DNA of 34,457 nucleotides from Parcubacteria group bacterium GW2011_GWD2_38_11 (GCA_000992325.1 LBTZ01000006.1:1-34457), one strand, 5' to 3'; positions 1 through 7,616 are shown, counted from the stretch's first letter. Made by a program: numbers and translations. Notes: generated by a model from the letters alone, not told the origin.

Positions 1-1530
1 AGTTTTGAAAATTGCCAAAACGTTAACCATTCCTAAGTCAGTGCGAACAATTTCTGGTGGCAACATATCTATCACCATTTTCTTAACTTCTTCAACAAGT
101 TCGTAAATAATTTTGAAAGTTTTAATTTTAACCTCACTTCCTTCAGCTAGCCTCTTGGCAACAGGCGTTGTTTCTACATTGAAACCAAAAATAACAGCTT
201 GTGAAGGTGCGCTGACCTTAACATCAGATTCGGTAATGTTTCCAACTTCTGATTCAACAATGTTGATGATAACTTCATCAGTTTTGATTGTTGAGATGAT
301 TTGTTCGATCGCTTCAAGAGAACCTTGAACATCTGCTTTCAGCACAAGGTTGAGTTTTTGAATTTTGTCTTCTTCCATAATTCGCATTAATTTTTGCGAA
401 GTAACCTTTTCTTTGCGTTCAATAAGTCCGCCTGAAAATTCTTTTGATTTTAGACGTGCAATTGATTTTCCGCTCACAACCTGAAGCACATCATTGGTGT
501 TTGGCGTGCTGTTAAGACCCATCAAGGTTACAGGAGTAGACGGTCCAGCAATTAATAAATTTCTTCCAGTAAAGTCTTCAATTTTTCGAATGCGACCATA
601 TGCTGTTCCAGCGGTAACATCCTGACCGACTTTCAATGTGCCTGTTTTAACTAATATTGTTGCTACGGGGCCTTTTTGTGGATCAAGATTTGATTCAAGC
701 ACGATTGCAAAACCATCTCTCTTGTCGTCGGCCTTGAAATCTTCAACTTCAGCCACAAGTAAAATATTTTCAAGCAAATCATCGATGCCGATGTTTTGTT
801 TCGCGCTGATTTCAGCTGCCATCACATCTCCACCCCATTGTTCGATGATAATTCCATTATCAGCCAATTCTTGTTTAACTCGTTGCGGGTTGGCATCAGG
901 TTTGTCAATTTTGTTGATTGCAACAACAGTTGGAATCTTTTTTTCTTTTAGATACTCAATAACTTCCTTGGTTTGTGGACGAACTCCATCATCAGCAGCG
1001 ACAACCAGCACAGCAATATCGGCTATACTTACTCCTCGTTCTCGCATTCCAGAAAAAGCTTCATGCCCCGGGGTGTCGATAAAGGTTATGAGTTGACCTT
1101 TCTTTTTTACTTGATAGGCGCTGATGTGTTGAGTGATTCCACCGGCTTCCTTGGCAGCTACGCTGGCCTTTCGAATTGTGTCGAGCAAAGTTGTTTTGCC
1201 GTGATCAACGTGACCAAGAATAGTCACAACTGCAGGGCGAGAGCGAAGATTTTTGCCGGATTCTTTTTCTTTTTTGCAAATTTCAATCAGTTTTTCAACG
1301 GTGATTGTTTCGCTGTCTAAAACAACAAGATCTGCTTCTGTTTCAAAGCCAAGATCTTGAGCAATAATAGTTGCTGTGTCAAAATCAATTTCCTCATTAA
1401 TAGTCGCAAGAATGTTGTTTTTGAGAAGTTCTGTGATCACTTGAGAAACAGGCAAGCCCAAAAGTTCACTAAATTTCTTTACAGTGATGCTCGTTGGAAC
1501 TTTTACGATTTTTTTTGCTTCTTCAGTCAT
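1..1530 (-). CDS. infB: Translation initiation factor IF-2, partial (C-terminus beyond window)
   Basis: GTPase that delivers initiator tRNA to the ribosome. Read on the minus strand from ATG at 1530, with an in-frame TAA directly before it, and open to base 1, giving about 510 residues. The N-terminus is short (MTEEAKKIVKVP...), carrying an IF2_N-like segment (KKFSELLGLPVSQVITELL) and about 100 residues before the G domain. G motifs are all visible: G1 GHVDHGKTTLL, G2 region GGITQHI, G3 DTPGHEAF, G4 NKID, G5 SAK. Domain II and the start of domain III (LVLKADVQGSLEAI) follow. The C-terminal fMet-tRNA-binding domain lies outside the window. A short N-terminal extension is common in reduced genomes. 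nusA, its usual operon partner, is about 29 kb away on the other strand. No clear Shine-Dalgarno precedes the ATG. Confidence 0.96.
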   Translation of the reverse strand, partial: MTEEAKKIVKVPTSITVKKFSELLGLPVSQVITELLKNNILATINEEIDFDTATIIAQDLGFETEADLVVLDSETITVEKLIEICKKEKESGKNLRSRPAVVTILGHVDHGKTTLLDTIRKASVAAKEAGGITQHISAYQVKKKGQLITFIDTPGHEAFSGMRERGVSIADIAVLVVAADDGVRPQTKEVIEYLKEKKIPTVVAINKIDKPDANPQRVKQELADNGIIIEQWGGDVMAAEISAKQNIGIDDLLENILLVAEVEDFKADDKRDGFAIVLESNLDPQKGPVATILVKTGTLKVGQDVTAGTAYGRIRKIEDFTGRNLLIAGPSTPVTLMGLNSTPNTNDVLQVVSGKSIARLKSKEFSGGLIERKEKVTSQKLMRIMEEDKIQKLNLVLKADVQGSLEAIEQIISTIKTDEVIINIVESEVGNITESDVKVSAPSQAVIFGFNVETTPVAKRLAEGSEVKIKTFKIIYELVEEVKKMVIDMLPPEIVRTDLGMVNVLAIFKT

Positions 1531-1554
1531 TTATGTTGTTAAATTATTCGAATT

Positions 1555-1649
1555 ATGGATTTTGCAAGAATATATATTTTTTTACTTGCCTTACATTCGC
1601 TGTTGCTCATACGGAAGCCGCAAAAAAACAATATTCTTGCAAAATCCAT
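1555..1649. repeat. Long hairpin element, copy 1 (conserved core, site-specific arms)
   Basis: Perfect 19-bp inverted arms at 1555-1573 and 1631-1649 (ATGGATTTTGCAAGAATAT and its complement) enclose a core containing ACTTGCCTTACATTCGCTG and CTCATACGGAAGCCGC. The same core, but with different arms, recurs at 7431-7521. It fills the gap between infB and the upstream DUF4446 gene, both on the minus strand, so as RNA it would form a long stem and could terminate or process the transcript. Confidence 0.85.
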
Positions 1650-1665
1650 TTTATTTTTCCGAGCG

Positions 1666-2202
1666 TTAGATTTTATTGGGTTTAATCGTCACGGCTGATT
1701 TGATGGCAGCTTTTTCCTCCTCAGTTAAGGTATATTTCTCTGATTCTCCTTTTGTGATAGGTTTTGAATAAATACGAGTGCCTTCTCTGGTATGCAGTGA
1801 TGAAATGGTTATTCCTGAGTCTTTGCCATCCAAAAGGGCAATTGCAAAGCTTTGGTCACCGCCAATGTCCTTAAATGGGTTAAACCGAATGATTCCGACT
1901 TTATGAATACTGCGTTGGGAAAGGTTGTGAATTTTGTTGGAAATTTCGAAAAGTTCCTGAATTTCTTTGTCTATAGCGGAAATTTCCTCAGTATGAGCTA
2001 ATAAAATTGATTCTAAATCGACAGCTTTTTTTCCTGAAAAAAGAATCTCGAGGTTTTTTTGAGTAGATCTTAATTTTAGCATTGTCCAAATACCAAAAAT
2101 AAGGCTTATTACAGCCAAAAAAATTCCAGAAATTGCAATGTAAATTGGGAGTTGAGCACTTGATATCATAAAATAAACATATTTAATAGATACGTTGAGC
2201 AT
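1666..2202 (-). CDS. DUF4446 family membrane-anchored protein
   Basis: Protein of 178 residues of unknown function. One N-terminal membrane helix (PIYIAISGIFLAVISLIFGIW) is followed by a basic stretch, an acidic coiled-coil-like segment (about residues 55-95, ending IHNLSQRSIHKVGIIRF) and a C-terminal domain with GGDQSFAIALLD, SLHTREGTRIYSKPI and TEEEKAAIKSA. That order (helix, coiled coil, KVGxxRF, GGDxSFxxALLD, YxKPI, LTEEEK) is characteristic of the DUF4446 family of Firmicutes and CPR bacteria. Two starts are possible, ATG 2202 and ATG 2169 (MISSAQ...). The second puts the helix right at the N-terminus as usual in the family and may be the true start. Neither has a good ribosome site. Confidence 0.82.
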   Translation of the reverse strand: MLNVSIKYVYFMISSAQLPIYIAISGIFLAVISLIFGIWTMLKLRSTQKNLEILFSGKKAVDLESILLAHTEEISAIDKEIQELFEISNKIHNLSQRSIHKVGIIRFNPFKDIGGDQSFAIALLDGKDSGITISSLHTREGTRIYSKPITKGESEKYTLTEEEKAAIKSAVTIKPNKI

Positions 2203-2240
2203 CGTAGCATTATTTTTGCCCTGTGTAAAGAAAAAACGCT

Positions 2241-2334
2241 TGCGGAGAGGGGGAGAGATTCCTTCTCGCTCCGACTAGAAGTCTTGGGCGTTTGCATTCA
2301 GAATGCTCGTATTCCTCGCATCCTACTCGCGCCC
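2241..2334. repeat. Partial copy of the tRNA 3' end plus branched palindrome
   Basis: Bases 2241-2256 repeat the 3' end of the tRNA-like gene at 2363-2434: a stretch of about 17 bp beginning TTGCGGAGAGGG is identical and then diverges. It is followed by a nested palindrome, with outer stem GGGCG/CGCCC (2286-2290, 2330-2334) and inner stem GCATTC/GAATGC (2294-2299, 2301-2306), joined by a linker ending CTACTCG. No gene is seen here. Confidence 0.7.
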
Positions 2335-2362
2335 TTCGAATCTTTTTATTATTTGAAAATTT

Positions 2363-2434
2363 TGCGGAGAGGGGGAGATTCGAACTCCCGGTAGGGTTGC
2401 CCCTACTTCACTTTACCAGCTCTGGCACCTCTCC
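2363..2434 (-). tRNA. Serine tRNA-like gene lacking the anticodon arm (probable pseudo-tRNA)
   Basis: On the minus strand the 72-nt segment starts GGAGAGG and ends CCTCTCC plus GCA, a perfect 7-bp acceptor stem. It has a perfect T arm (GGGAG TTCGAAT CTCCC) and, before it, a long variable arm (GTAGGG GCAA CCCTAC) typical of class II serine tRNAs. The acceptor, variable arm and T arm closely resemble bacterial tRNA-Ser as I know it (for example E. coli tRNA-Ser with GTAGGGGCAAC). Between the D-arm-like part (GCCAGAGCTGGTAAAGTG) and the variable arm, however, the 17-18 nt anticodon stem-loop is absent; no 7-nt loop with U33 can be drawn. It is therefore either a decayed tRNA or an unusual tRNA-like RNA. 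The 3' end partly recurs at 2241-2256. Confidence 0.7.
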
Positions 2435-2456
2435 ATAATATAAACATACAACAAAC

Positions 2457-2538
2457 AACCAATAACTGACAACAAACAAAAGCTAAGAAAAGGTAAGTCC
2501 AGGTTTGGTTGTGTGTTGCTTGTTGTCAGTGGCTGGTT
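2457..2538. repeat. Inverted repeat (ACTGACAACAA family)
   Basis: AACCAATAACTGACAACAA (2457-2475) and TTGTTGTCAGTGGCTGGTT (2520-2538) are imperfect inverted copies (16 of 19 positions). The same words (ACAACTGACAACAAAG) occur in frame inside rsmA near 13770. The remainder of the 2435-2607 gap is AT-rich and shows no gene or convincing promoter. Confidence 0.65.
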
Positions 2539-2607
2539 AATTTCCATTTTGTTATTTTATGTTTTTGTTGTAAACTATATGTAGTCAATTAGCAAAATAT
2601 TTTTCTT

Positions 2608-3159
2608 ATGGAAGAAACTCAAAATCAAGTTGGAAAATTTTTGGATCCAGATGCAATCATCGCACAGCTTGATGTTGTTCGTGGAGGTGTGGTGGTTGAC
2701 TTTGGCTGTGGGCCTGGATATTTTTCAATTCCATTTGCCAAGGCTGTTGGAAAAGATGGGCGAGTGTATTCGCTTGATGTTTTGCCTCAAGCTCTGGAGA
2801 CTGTTACGGGGAAAGCTAAAAATTCTGGAGTTGCAAATATCATAACTAAGCGGGTAAATTTGGAAAAAGAAGGCGGAACAAAACTTGAGGAAAATTCTGC
2901 TGATTGGGTTGTCTTGAAAGATGTTTTGTTTCAAAATAAGAAAAAAGAAATTATTATTGCTGAGGCATATCGCGTGCTTAAAAGCGGTGGAAGGGTTATT
3001 GCAATTGAATGGAATCAAAAAGACTCAGGAGTTGGTCCAGCTGCAGATATTCGCGTTCCTCAAATTGCTTTGGAAAAAATGTTTGGTGATCAAAAATTCA
3101 TCGTGGAAAAAAATATCGAAGCTGGTGATTTTCATTATGCATTTGTTGCAGTAAAATAG
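2608..3159 (+). CDS. Class I SAM-dependent methyltransferase
   Basis: Protein of 183 residues, a compact Rossmann-fold methyltransferase of the UbiE/Methyltransf_11 type. Motif I is VVDFGCGPGYFSIPFA (about residues 30-45). The acidic end of beta 2 is YSLDVLPQAL, which would bind the SAM ribose. Motif post-II is ADWVVLKDVLFQ, and post-III is YRVLKSGGRVIAIEW. The length is that of a bare catalytic domain with no substrate-recognition extension, so the substrate (small molecule, lipid or protein) cannot be told. No conserved cysteines of the arsenite-methyltransferase type are present. ATG 2608 fits the fold. The next gene starts about 50 bp downstream after a run of TACAAAA-type repeats. Confidence 0.85.
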   Translation: MEETQNQVGKFLDPDAIIAQLDVVRGGVVVDFGCGPGYFSIPFAKAVGKDGRVYSLDVLPQALETVTGKAKNSGVANIITKRVNLEKEGGTKLEENSADWVVLKDVLFQNKKKEIIIAEAYRVLKSGGRVIAIEWNQKDSGVGPAADIRVPQIALEKMFGDQKFIVEKNIEAGDFHYAFVAVK

Positions 3160-3209
3160 GTCTACGAAATTACAAAAATATACAAAAGTACAAAATTACA
3201 AAAAATACT

Positions 3210-4763
3210 ATGCATATGAAAAAAATAAAAATAAATACTTGTTGTCATCACTCGCTCGGAAATAAATCCGCCTTTAGGCCAGATTTATTTCGCTCGCTTC
3301 GTTCGACAATAAAAACACTTATTAAGGGTAAGACTAGATTTTTCCTGGCATTTCTTGCGGTTGCGATAATACCGATTTTTTCAGGTTGTGGGACATCTTC
3401 GACGGGCGGTTATATTGTTAATCTTGAAATCTGGGGAACTTTTGATGATTCGCTGGTTTATTCTGGAATTATTGATCAATACAAAAAAATAAATCCATAT
3501 GTTGGTGAAATAAAATATCGAAAATTTTCTCAAGACTCATATCAGAAAGAACTTCTTGATGCATTGGCTTCAGGTCAAGGACCGGATATTTTTTTGATAG
3601 GAAATGGATGGTTGCCTTCGTTTGAAAACAAGTTGGAGCCCGCACCAGCACCATTGGTGAGTGAGCAAGATATGAAAAACAATTTTCCAGATGTTGTGGC
3701 AGGTGATTTTATGAGCGGTGGAAAAGCCTATGCTGTTCCTCTTAGCATAAATTCAATGCAGCTTTATTATAATCGCGATATGTTTAATGCTGCCGGGATT
3801 ACTGCGCCACCCAAGACCTGGATGGAATTTCAAGCTGATGTGCAAAAGATGACCAGACTTAATGCAAATGGAAATTTTGATCAATCAGGCGCTGCCATCG
3901 GAACCGGAGTTAACATAAATAGAGCCTCTGATTTGTTGAGTCTTTTGATGTTGCAAAACGGAGTTGAATTTCCAACGAAAAAAGGAATGTTGGCTAAAAT
4001 GGATGAAGGTGTGGTTGGCAAGGACGGCAATGTCTTTCAAGCAGGAGAGCAAGCCTTGGGATTTTATACTCAATTCGCGAGACTAAGCACAGCTTCCAAC
4101 ACGATTAATCAAGCTTATACTTGGAACAACAGGCAACATTATTCAGTGGATGCTTTTGCGGAAGGATCCGTGGCTATGATGTTTAATTACTCTTGGCAGA
4201 TGGCGGAAATAAGAAATAAGAATCCAAAATTGAATTTTTCAGTTGCGCAGGTTCCACAAATAAATGTTGACAAGCCTGTAACGTATGCAAATTATTGGGG
4301 CTTTGCAGTTGCGCGCAATAAAGTTGCTTCAGTTTCGAATGTGGGGGGGTCTCCTGCTGCTGCACCAGTTTCAAACGAAGTGAGAACTCACGAAGCTTGG
4401 CAGTTCCTTCGATTTCTTACGCTTAAAAATTCCGGCACAATCACTTTGTATAATGCAACCACAAAAAATAGTAAAGATTTTCCAATCAGTTTTGATCCAG
4501 CAATGGATTATTTGAAAAGAACGCAGCAGCCTGCAGCGCGTAGGGACATAATTGAGTCTCAAAAAACAGATTCTAACCTAGGACCGTTTGCCTCGGGTAA
4601 TCTTATTGCCAAGCATTGGTATCAAAGTGATCCTGATGCAGTAGATAAAATTTTTTCCGATATGATAGAATCAGTTAATAGAGGTGATGTAACTTTACGC
4701 GAAGCATTGAGTTTGGCAAAAAATAAAATCAATTATTTGTCAGGTGGGAGCACGACGCGATAA
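3210..4763 (+). CDS. Extracellular solute-binding lipoprotein (family 1, ABC sugar-binding type)
   Basis: Protein of 517 residues with an export signal ending in a lipobox (IIPIFSGC, Cys about residue 60), then a family 1 periplasmic-binding fold. Landmarks are LEIWGTFDDS at the mature N-terminus, DALASGQGPDIFLIGNGW, YAVPLSINSMQLYYNRDMFNAAGI (the classic hinge segment) and GSVAMMFNYSW. It would bind a sugar or oligosaccharide outside the membrane, but no permease or ATPase genes lie nearby. The signal n-region is abnormally long because a palindromic element (3239-3312) is translated in frame at about residues 11-36. The 3' end overlaps an upstream reading frame extension of the first pilin gene, suggesting co-transcription with the type IV block; such proteins may have been recruited as surface components. 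ATG 3210 and 3216 are both possible starts. Confidence 0.88.
   Translation: MHMKKIKINTCCHHSLGNKSAFRPDLFRSLRSTIKTLIKGKTRFFLAFLAVAIIPIFSGCGTSSTGGYIVNLEIWGTFDDSLVYSGIIDQYKKINPYVGEIKYRKFSQDSYQKELLDALASGQGPDIFLIGNGWLPSFENKLEPAPAPLVSEQDMKNNFPDVVAGDFMSGGKAYAVPLSINSMQLYYNRDMFNAAGITAPPKTWMEFQADVQKMTRLNANGNFDQSGAAIGTGVNINRASDLLSLLMLQNGVEFPTKKGMLAKMDEGVVGKDGNVFQAGEQALGFYTQFARLSTASNTINQAYTWNNRQHYSVDAFAEGSVAMMFNYSWQMAEIRNKNPKLNFSVAQVPQINVDKPVTYANYWGFAVARNKVASVSNVGGSPAAAPVSNEVRTHEAWQFLRFLTLKNSGTITLYNATTKNSKDFPISFDPAMDYLKRTQQPAARRDIIESQKTDSNLGPFASGNLIAKHWYQSDPDAVDKIFSDMIESVNRGDVTLREALSLAKNKINYLSGGSTTR
3239..3312. repeat. Branched palindrome inside signal-peptide n-region
   Basis: Outer arms TTGTTGTC (3239-3246) and GACAATAA (3305-3312), one mismatch, enclose an inner perfect stem AAATAAATC/GATTTATTT (3260-3268, 3282-3290). 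The linkers are rich in CGCTCG (ACTCGCTCGG, CGCTCGCTTCGTTC). The segment is translated as part of the solute-binding lipoprotein. Similar stem-linker-stem architecture occurs at 7549-7607, 11882-12003 and 18540-18717. Confidence 0.65.
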
Positions 4764-4788
4764 GAATATTATAGTAATTACAAAAAGT

Positions 4789-5226
4789 ATGAAATTTGAT
4801 AAAACCTTTTTCGTTTCATTGTTTCTGATTTCGATTTTTGGAACAATGCTATTTGGTGTTGGCAATGCCAATGCAGCTGTGATTACTTGCGGCACAGGTC
4901 AGGATATGTGTACTCTTTGTGATTTGATTGCTGGAATGAATAGAATTATTCAATATTTGATGAAGCTTGCAATTGGAGTTGCACTGCTAGCTATGACTAT
5001 TGGCGGTGTGATGTATGTTGTTTCTGCTGGAGATAAGGGACTTGCTGATAAAGCCAAGGGAGCCATAACAAATGCAGTTGTTGGTTTTGCAATTATTTTT
5101 GCGGGTTGGCTTATTATAAATACGACGATAACTTATATAGGTTCGTATACCAATTTAGGAATTCAGGGAGTTGGTAGTTGGGGAAATTTTGAATGTACTC
5201 GCGTGGAGCCTATTTTGAATAAATAA
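4789..5226 (+). CDS. VirB2-like pilin/TrbC family protein
   Basis: From ATG 4789 the protein has 145 residues: a Sec signal peptide ending NANAA, a short cysteine-containing segment (TCGTGQDMCTLCD), then two membrane helices (LMKLAIGVALLAMTIGGVMYVV and AVVGFAIIFAGWLIINTTI). Between the helices is the cytoplasmic loop SAGDKGLADKAKGAITNAV. This helix-SAGD...KGK-helix module is shared by all pilin-like proteins of this window and matches the VirB2/TrbC pilin layout. A GTG start at 4744 would overlap the previous gene but adds a non-signal extension, so 4789 is preferred. It is first gene of the type IV block, followed after about 30 bp by a double pilin. Confidence 0.85.
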   Translation: MKFDKTFFVSLFLISIFGTMLFGVGNANAAVITCGTGQDMCTLCDLIAGMNRIIQYLMKLAIGVALLAMTIGGVMYVVSAGDKGLADKAKGAITNAVVGFAIIFAGWLIINTTITYIGSYTNLGIQGVGSWGNFECTRVEPILNK

Positions 5227-5257
5227 AATTGAAGAATTATTTTTTAAAACAAAAAAG

Positions 5258-6094
5258 ATGAATATAGAAAAAATGCCAGCCAAAGGCTGGTCCGCCTTTG
5301 GCGGAAAAAAGAAAAATGTTTTTTTGTTGCCACTTTTAGTTTTTGGATTATTTTTAACTCTAGGGGTTCAAGGTGCATCTGCTGATTTGTGTACAGATTA
5401 TAATAAAAATTATAAATGTACGGACACAACAACCTTAACATTAACTACTGGCTGCGTGGCTAATAAGTGCCTTGGAGCGAATGCAAGCAATGTCAATGTA
5501 AAATGTTGTCCAATGGATGCTCCTGTAAAAGGTAATGGGGCACTTGTTCAGACGAATGGTTCGAATAACAATGTTGCTGGTCCAACTAATTTTATAAATC
5601 CACTTAGATTTACAAACGTGGAAGGATTTTTGGGCGGAATTATGGTAGCAATTCAAAAGATTATTGTGGTGTTAGCTTTGGTGTTTATTATGATTGGTGC
5701 GGTGATGATTTTGACTTCGGCTGGAAATTCAGGAATGGTTGAAAAAGGAAAGGGCGCAATTACAATGGCTCTGGTTGGTTTGGCACTGGGAGTTGCGGCG
5801 CCGTCACTTTTGAAAGAACTTGCTAATATTATTGGTTGGGGAGGAGCTTCGTCGGTAGCTGGCGCACTGACACTTTCACAAATTGCTGTTAACGTTTTGA
5901 ATTTCCTTTTGGGAACGATGGGTATTGTGGCGTTGGTGATGTTGGTGATTGGGGCGATTATGTATTTAACTTCAGCTGGTGATGAAGATAGAATTGATAA
6001 GGGAAAGGAAATATTTAAATATTCTTTGCTTGGGGTTTTGATAGCGATGTCTTCAATGGTGCTGGTAACGCAGATTGCGAAATTTTTTCAATAA
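5258..6094 (+). CDS. Tandem (double) VirB2-like pilin protein
   Basis: Protein of 278 residues with a signal peptide ending GASA, a cysteine-rich external segment of about 60 residues, and two successive pilin modules with four membrane helices. Module 1 has VVLALVFIMIGAVMIL then SAGNSGMVEKGKGAITMALVG. Module 2 has GIVALVMLVIGAIMYL then SAGDEDRIDKGKEIFKYSLLG. The repeat of the motif shows an internal duplication, unlike the single-module pilins around it. It might act as a fixed base subunit rather than a polymerising pilin (inference). The n-region of the signal (residues 6-17, AKGWSAFGGK) is encoded by a palindrome at 5276-5305. It is the second gene of the block, with the PrgI gene downstream beyond a repeat. 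Confidence 0.85.
   Translation: MNIEKMPAKGWSAFGGKKKNVFLLPLLVFGLFLTLGVQGASADLCTDYNKNYKCTDTTTLTLTTGCVANKCLGANASNVNVKCCPMDAPVKGNGALVQTNGSNNNVAGPTNFINPLRFTNVEGFLGGIMVAIQKIIVVLALVFIMIGAVMILTSAGNSGMVEKGKGAITMALVGLALGVAAPSLLKELANIIGWGGASSVAGALTLSQIAVNVLNFLLGTMGIVALVMLVIGAIMYLTSAGDEDRIDKGKEIFKYSLLGVLIAMSSMVLVTQIAKFFQ
5276..5305. repeat. Double palindrome encoding signal n-region (copy 1)
   Basis: Two adjacent 15-bp palindromes, CCAGCCAAAGGCTGG and TCCGCCTTTGGCGGA, sit immediately after an in-frame ATG and are translated as AKGWSAFGG. A second copy at 27669-27698 lies in the same place in another pilin gene. Confidence 0.85.
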
Positions 6095-6104
6095 ATAGGA
6101 TGGT

Positions 6105-6228
6105 TGTCATTCCGGACTTGCCGTGCCCGCCTTTGGAGGGATCCGGAATCCAGTCATATGCACAATCTAGGCTCCGTTCTGGATTTACCCTCAAGGGGCA
6201 TCGAGACCACGCCTACGCGGGAATGACA
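6105..6228. repeat. GTCATTCC palindromic element, solo copy 1
   Basis: It begins TGTCATTCCGGACTTG...CCGGAATCCAG and ends CGCCTACGCGGGAATGACA. The two halves are inverted relative to one another and each half is itself a small hairpin. It fills the gap between the double pilin and the PrgI gene. It belongs to the family seen at 13050, 25180, 26963 and around the GIY-YIG gene at 29889-30288. Confidence 0.85.
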
Positions 6229-6256
6229 AAAAATTAAAAAGAATAAAAAAACAAAA

Positions 6257-6709
6257 ATGCTAATCAATGTTCCACAATATATAGATGTTGAAGATAAGAT
6301 TGCTGGACCGCTGACTGCTAAGCAGCTTGGTTGGATTATTGGGCTTGGCATTATTTTGCTTGTTTTGTGGAATATGGTTCCTGCTCCAGTATTTTTTATT
6401 CTTGGAATTCCTTTGACAATTTTGTTTGTGGCTCTGGCTTTTTATCGACCATATGGACAGCCACTGGGGAGTTTTGTTATTTTTGGAATTATGTATTTTT
6501 TCAGACCCAAGGTTTATATTTGGAAAAGGACACCAGAAAGAATTGTTAACGCAGTTGTAAAGACGCAAACTGCGACAGCAGTTGTTGCTGACAAGCATAT
6601 TTCATCTCAATCATTAAGGGATTTGGCACAATTGTTGGATAGTGAAGGAATGACATCAAATACGGAGCTTGAAAAAATGTTAAAGCAAGTACCGACAAAA
6701 AAATATTAA
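6257..6709 (+). CDS. PrgI family (VirB3-like) inner-membrane protein
   Basis: Protein of 150 residues. It starts INVPQYIDVEDKIAGPLTAKQLGWI, the signature beginning of PrgI-family proteins in Gram-positive and CPR type IV systems. Two membrane helices follow (GWIIGLGIILLVLWNMV and PVFFILGIPLTILFVALAF), then FYRPYGQPLGSFVIFGIMYFFRPKVYIWKR. The C-terminal 50 residues are soluble. Proteins of this family play the VirB3 role, sitting beside VirB4. Its position directly before a TraC-like gene (20 bp) and VirB4 supports this. Confidence 0.88.
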   Translation: MLINVPQYIDVEDKIAGPLTAKQLGWIIGLGIILLVLWNMVPAPVFFILGIPLTILFVALAFYRPYGQPLGSFVIFGIMYFFRPKVYIWKRTPERIVNAVVKTQTATAVVADKHISSQSLRDLAQLLDSEGMTSNTELEKMLKQVPTKKY

Positions 6710-6729
6710 ATATAAGGAGAAATCATTCT

Positions 6730-7419
6730 ATGGAATCATTGCATTCAAATAATTTAACAGGTGGAGCAACTGGAGGACTTAGCACTCAAAAATATGTTGA
6801 CGTGGAGGAAGTGCGCGACGGAGTTATTATTCTCAAAAATGGATCGCTGAGAGCTGTGCTTTTGGTTTCTTCAATAAATTTTGATCTAAAGGCAACAGAA
6901 GAACAAGACTCTATCATTAGTCAATACCAAAATTTTCTTAACTCTTTGGATTTTCCGATGCAGGTGATTGTGAGTTCAAGAAAATTAAACATAAATCCAT
7001 ATTTGAATTATTTGAAAAAAAAGGAGACACAACTTACCAATGAACTTCTTAGTTTGCAATTGGCGGAATATCAAAACTTTATAAAAAATTTGGCCGATGT
7101 TTCTAATATTATGTCTAAGTTTTTTTATGTAGTAGTGCCATTTGCCCCAATCGAAAGTGTTAAAAGTGGATTGATCGATCGTCTTTTCGGAGCAACGAGT
7201 TCGCAGATGGCAGTTGCCAAGAGAAGAGAACTTTTTGATACATATAAAAATCAGCTTTGGCAGCGTGTGGATCATATCAGTGCAGGTCTTTCTGGAACAG
7301 GTGTAAAAGTTACTCCACTTAAAACTGAAGAACTGATAGAACTTTTGTATAATTCATACAATCCGTCAATACATAACAATTCTATTATTAAAGATATCGA
7401 TAAAGTAGAATTAAGATAA
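6730..7419 (+). CDS. TraC-like type IV secretion protein
   Basis: Protein of 229 residues preceded by a strong Shine-Dalgarno (AAGGAG). The segment YVDVEEVRDGVIILKNGSLRAVLLVS and the following SINFDLKATEEQDSIISQYQNFLNSL resemble the N-terminal, non-ATPase domain of TraC/VirB4 proteins; FYVVVPF also fits. No Walker motifs are present. The neighbouring VirB4 gene carries its own N-terminal domain, so this is an additional protein rather than the missing half of a broken gene, although that cannot be fully excluded. It probably works with PrgI and VirB4 at the inner-membrane base of the apparatus. Confidence 0.75.
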   Translation: MESLHSNNLTGGATGGLSTQKYVDVEEVRDGVIILKNGSLRAVLLVSSINFDLKATEEQDSIISQYQNFLNSLDFPMQVIVSSRKLNINPYLNYLKKKETQLTNELLSLQLAEYQNFIKNLADVSNIMSKFFYVVVPFAPIESVKSGLIDRLFGATSSQMAVAKRRELFDTYKNQLWQRVDHISAGLSGTGVKVTPLKTEELIELLYNSYNPSIHNNSIIKDIDKVELR

Positions 7420-7430
7420 GATAGGAGTTA

Positions 7431-7521
7431 AAATTTCAGGCAAATATTGTTTTTTTTACTTGCCTTACATTCGCTGCTGCTCATACGGAAGCCGCAAAAA
7501 AACAATATTTGCCTGAAATTT
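7431..7521. repeat. Long hairpin element, copy 2
   Basis: Perfect 26-bp inverted arms (7431-7456 and 7496-7521; AAATTTCAGGCAAATATTG then seven T) enclose a 39-nt loop, TACTTGCCTTACATTCGCTG...CATACGGAAGCCGC. The loop differs by a single C/T from copy 1 at 1555-1649, while the outer ten to eleven base pairs of the arms are unrelated. It separates the TraC-like gene from VirB4. Confidence 0.9.
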
Positions 7522-7548
7522 ATAAATTATAAACACTATTGTGTTTTA

Positions 7549-7607
7549 AATTTCGTCGCTCGCCCAAGATGAAAGCAAGCTTTCGCCTTGCGTGCTCGCT
7601 AGAAATT
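7549..7607. repeat. Branched palindrome upstream of virB4
   Basis: Outer arms AATTTC/GAAATT (7549-7554, 7602-7607), inner stem GAAAGC/GCTTTC (7571-7576, 7579-7584), with linkers GTCGCTCGCCC and GCGTGCTCGCT. It is the same architecture as 3239-3312. It ends 9 bp before the preferred VirB4 start. Confidence 0.6.
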
Positions 7608-7616
7608 ATAAAAACT

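Noticed and set aside
638-1320. Plus-strand open frames across the first 1.5 kb
   Set aside because: They are antisense shadows of infB, whose G-domain motifs are unmistakable on the minus strand.
2363-2434. tRNA-Cys or tRNA-Phe reading of the tRNA-like gene
   Set aside because: GCA or GAA can be found by eye, but neither sits in a 7-nt loop with U33 and a 5-bp stem; the GTAGGG-GCAA-CCCTAC stem is a class II variable arm.
3210-4763. A complete sugar ABC transporter operon
   Set aside because: No permease or ATPase gene is adjacent; the neighbours are type IV secretion genes.
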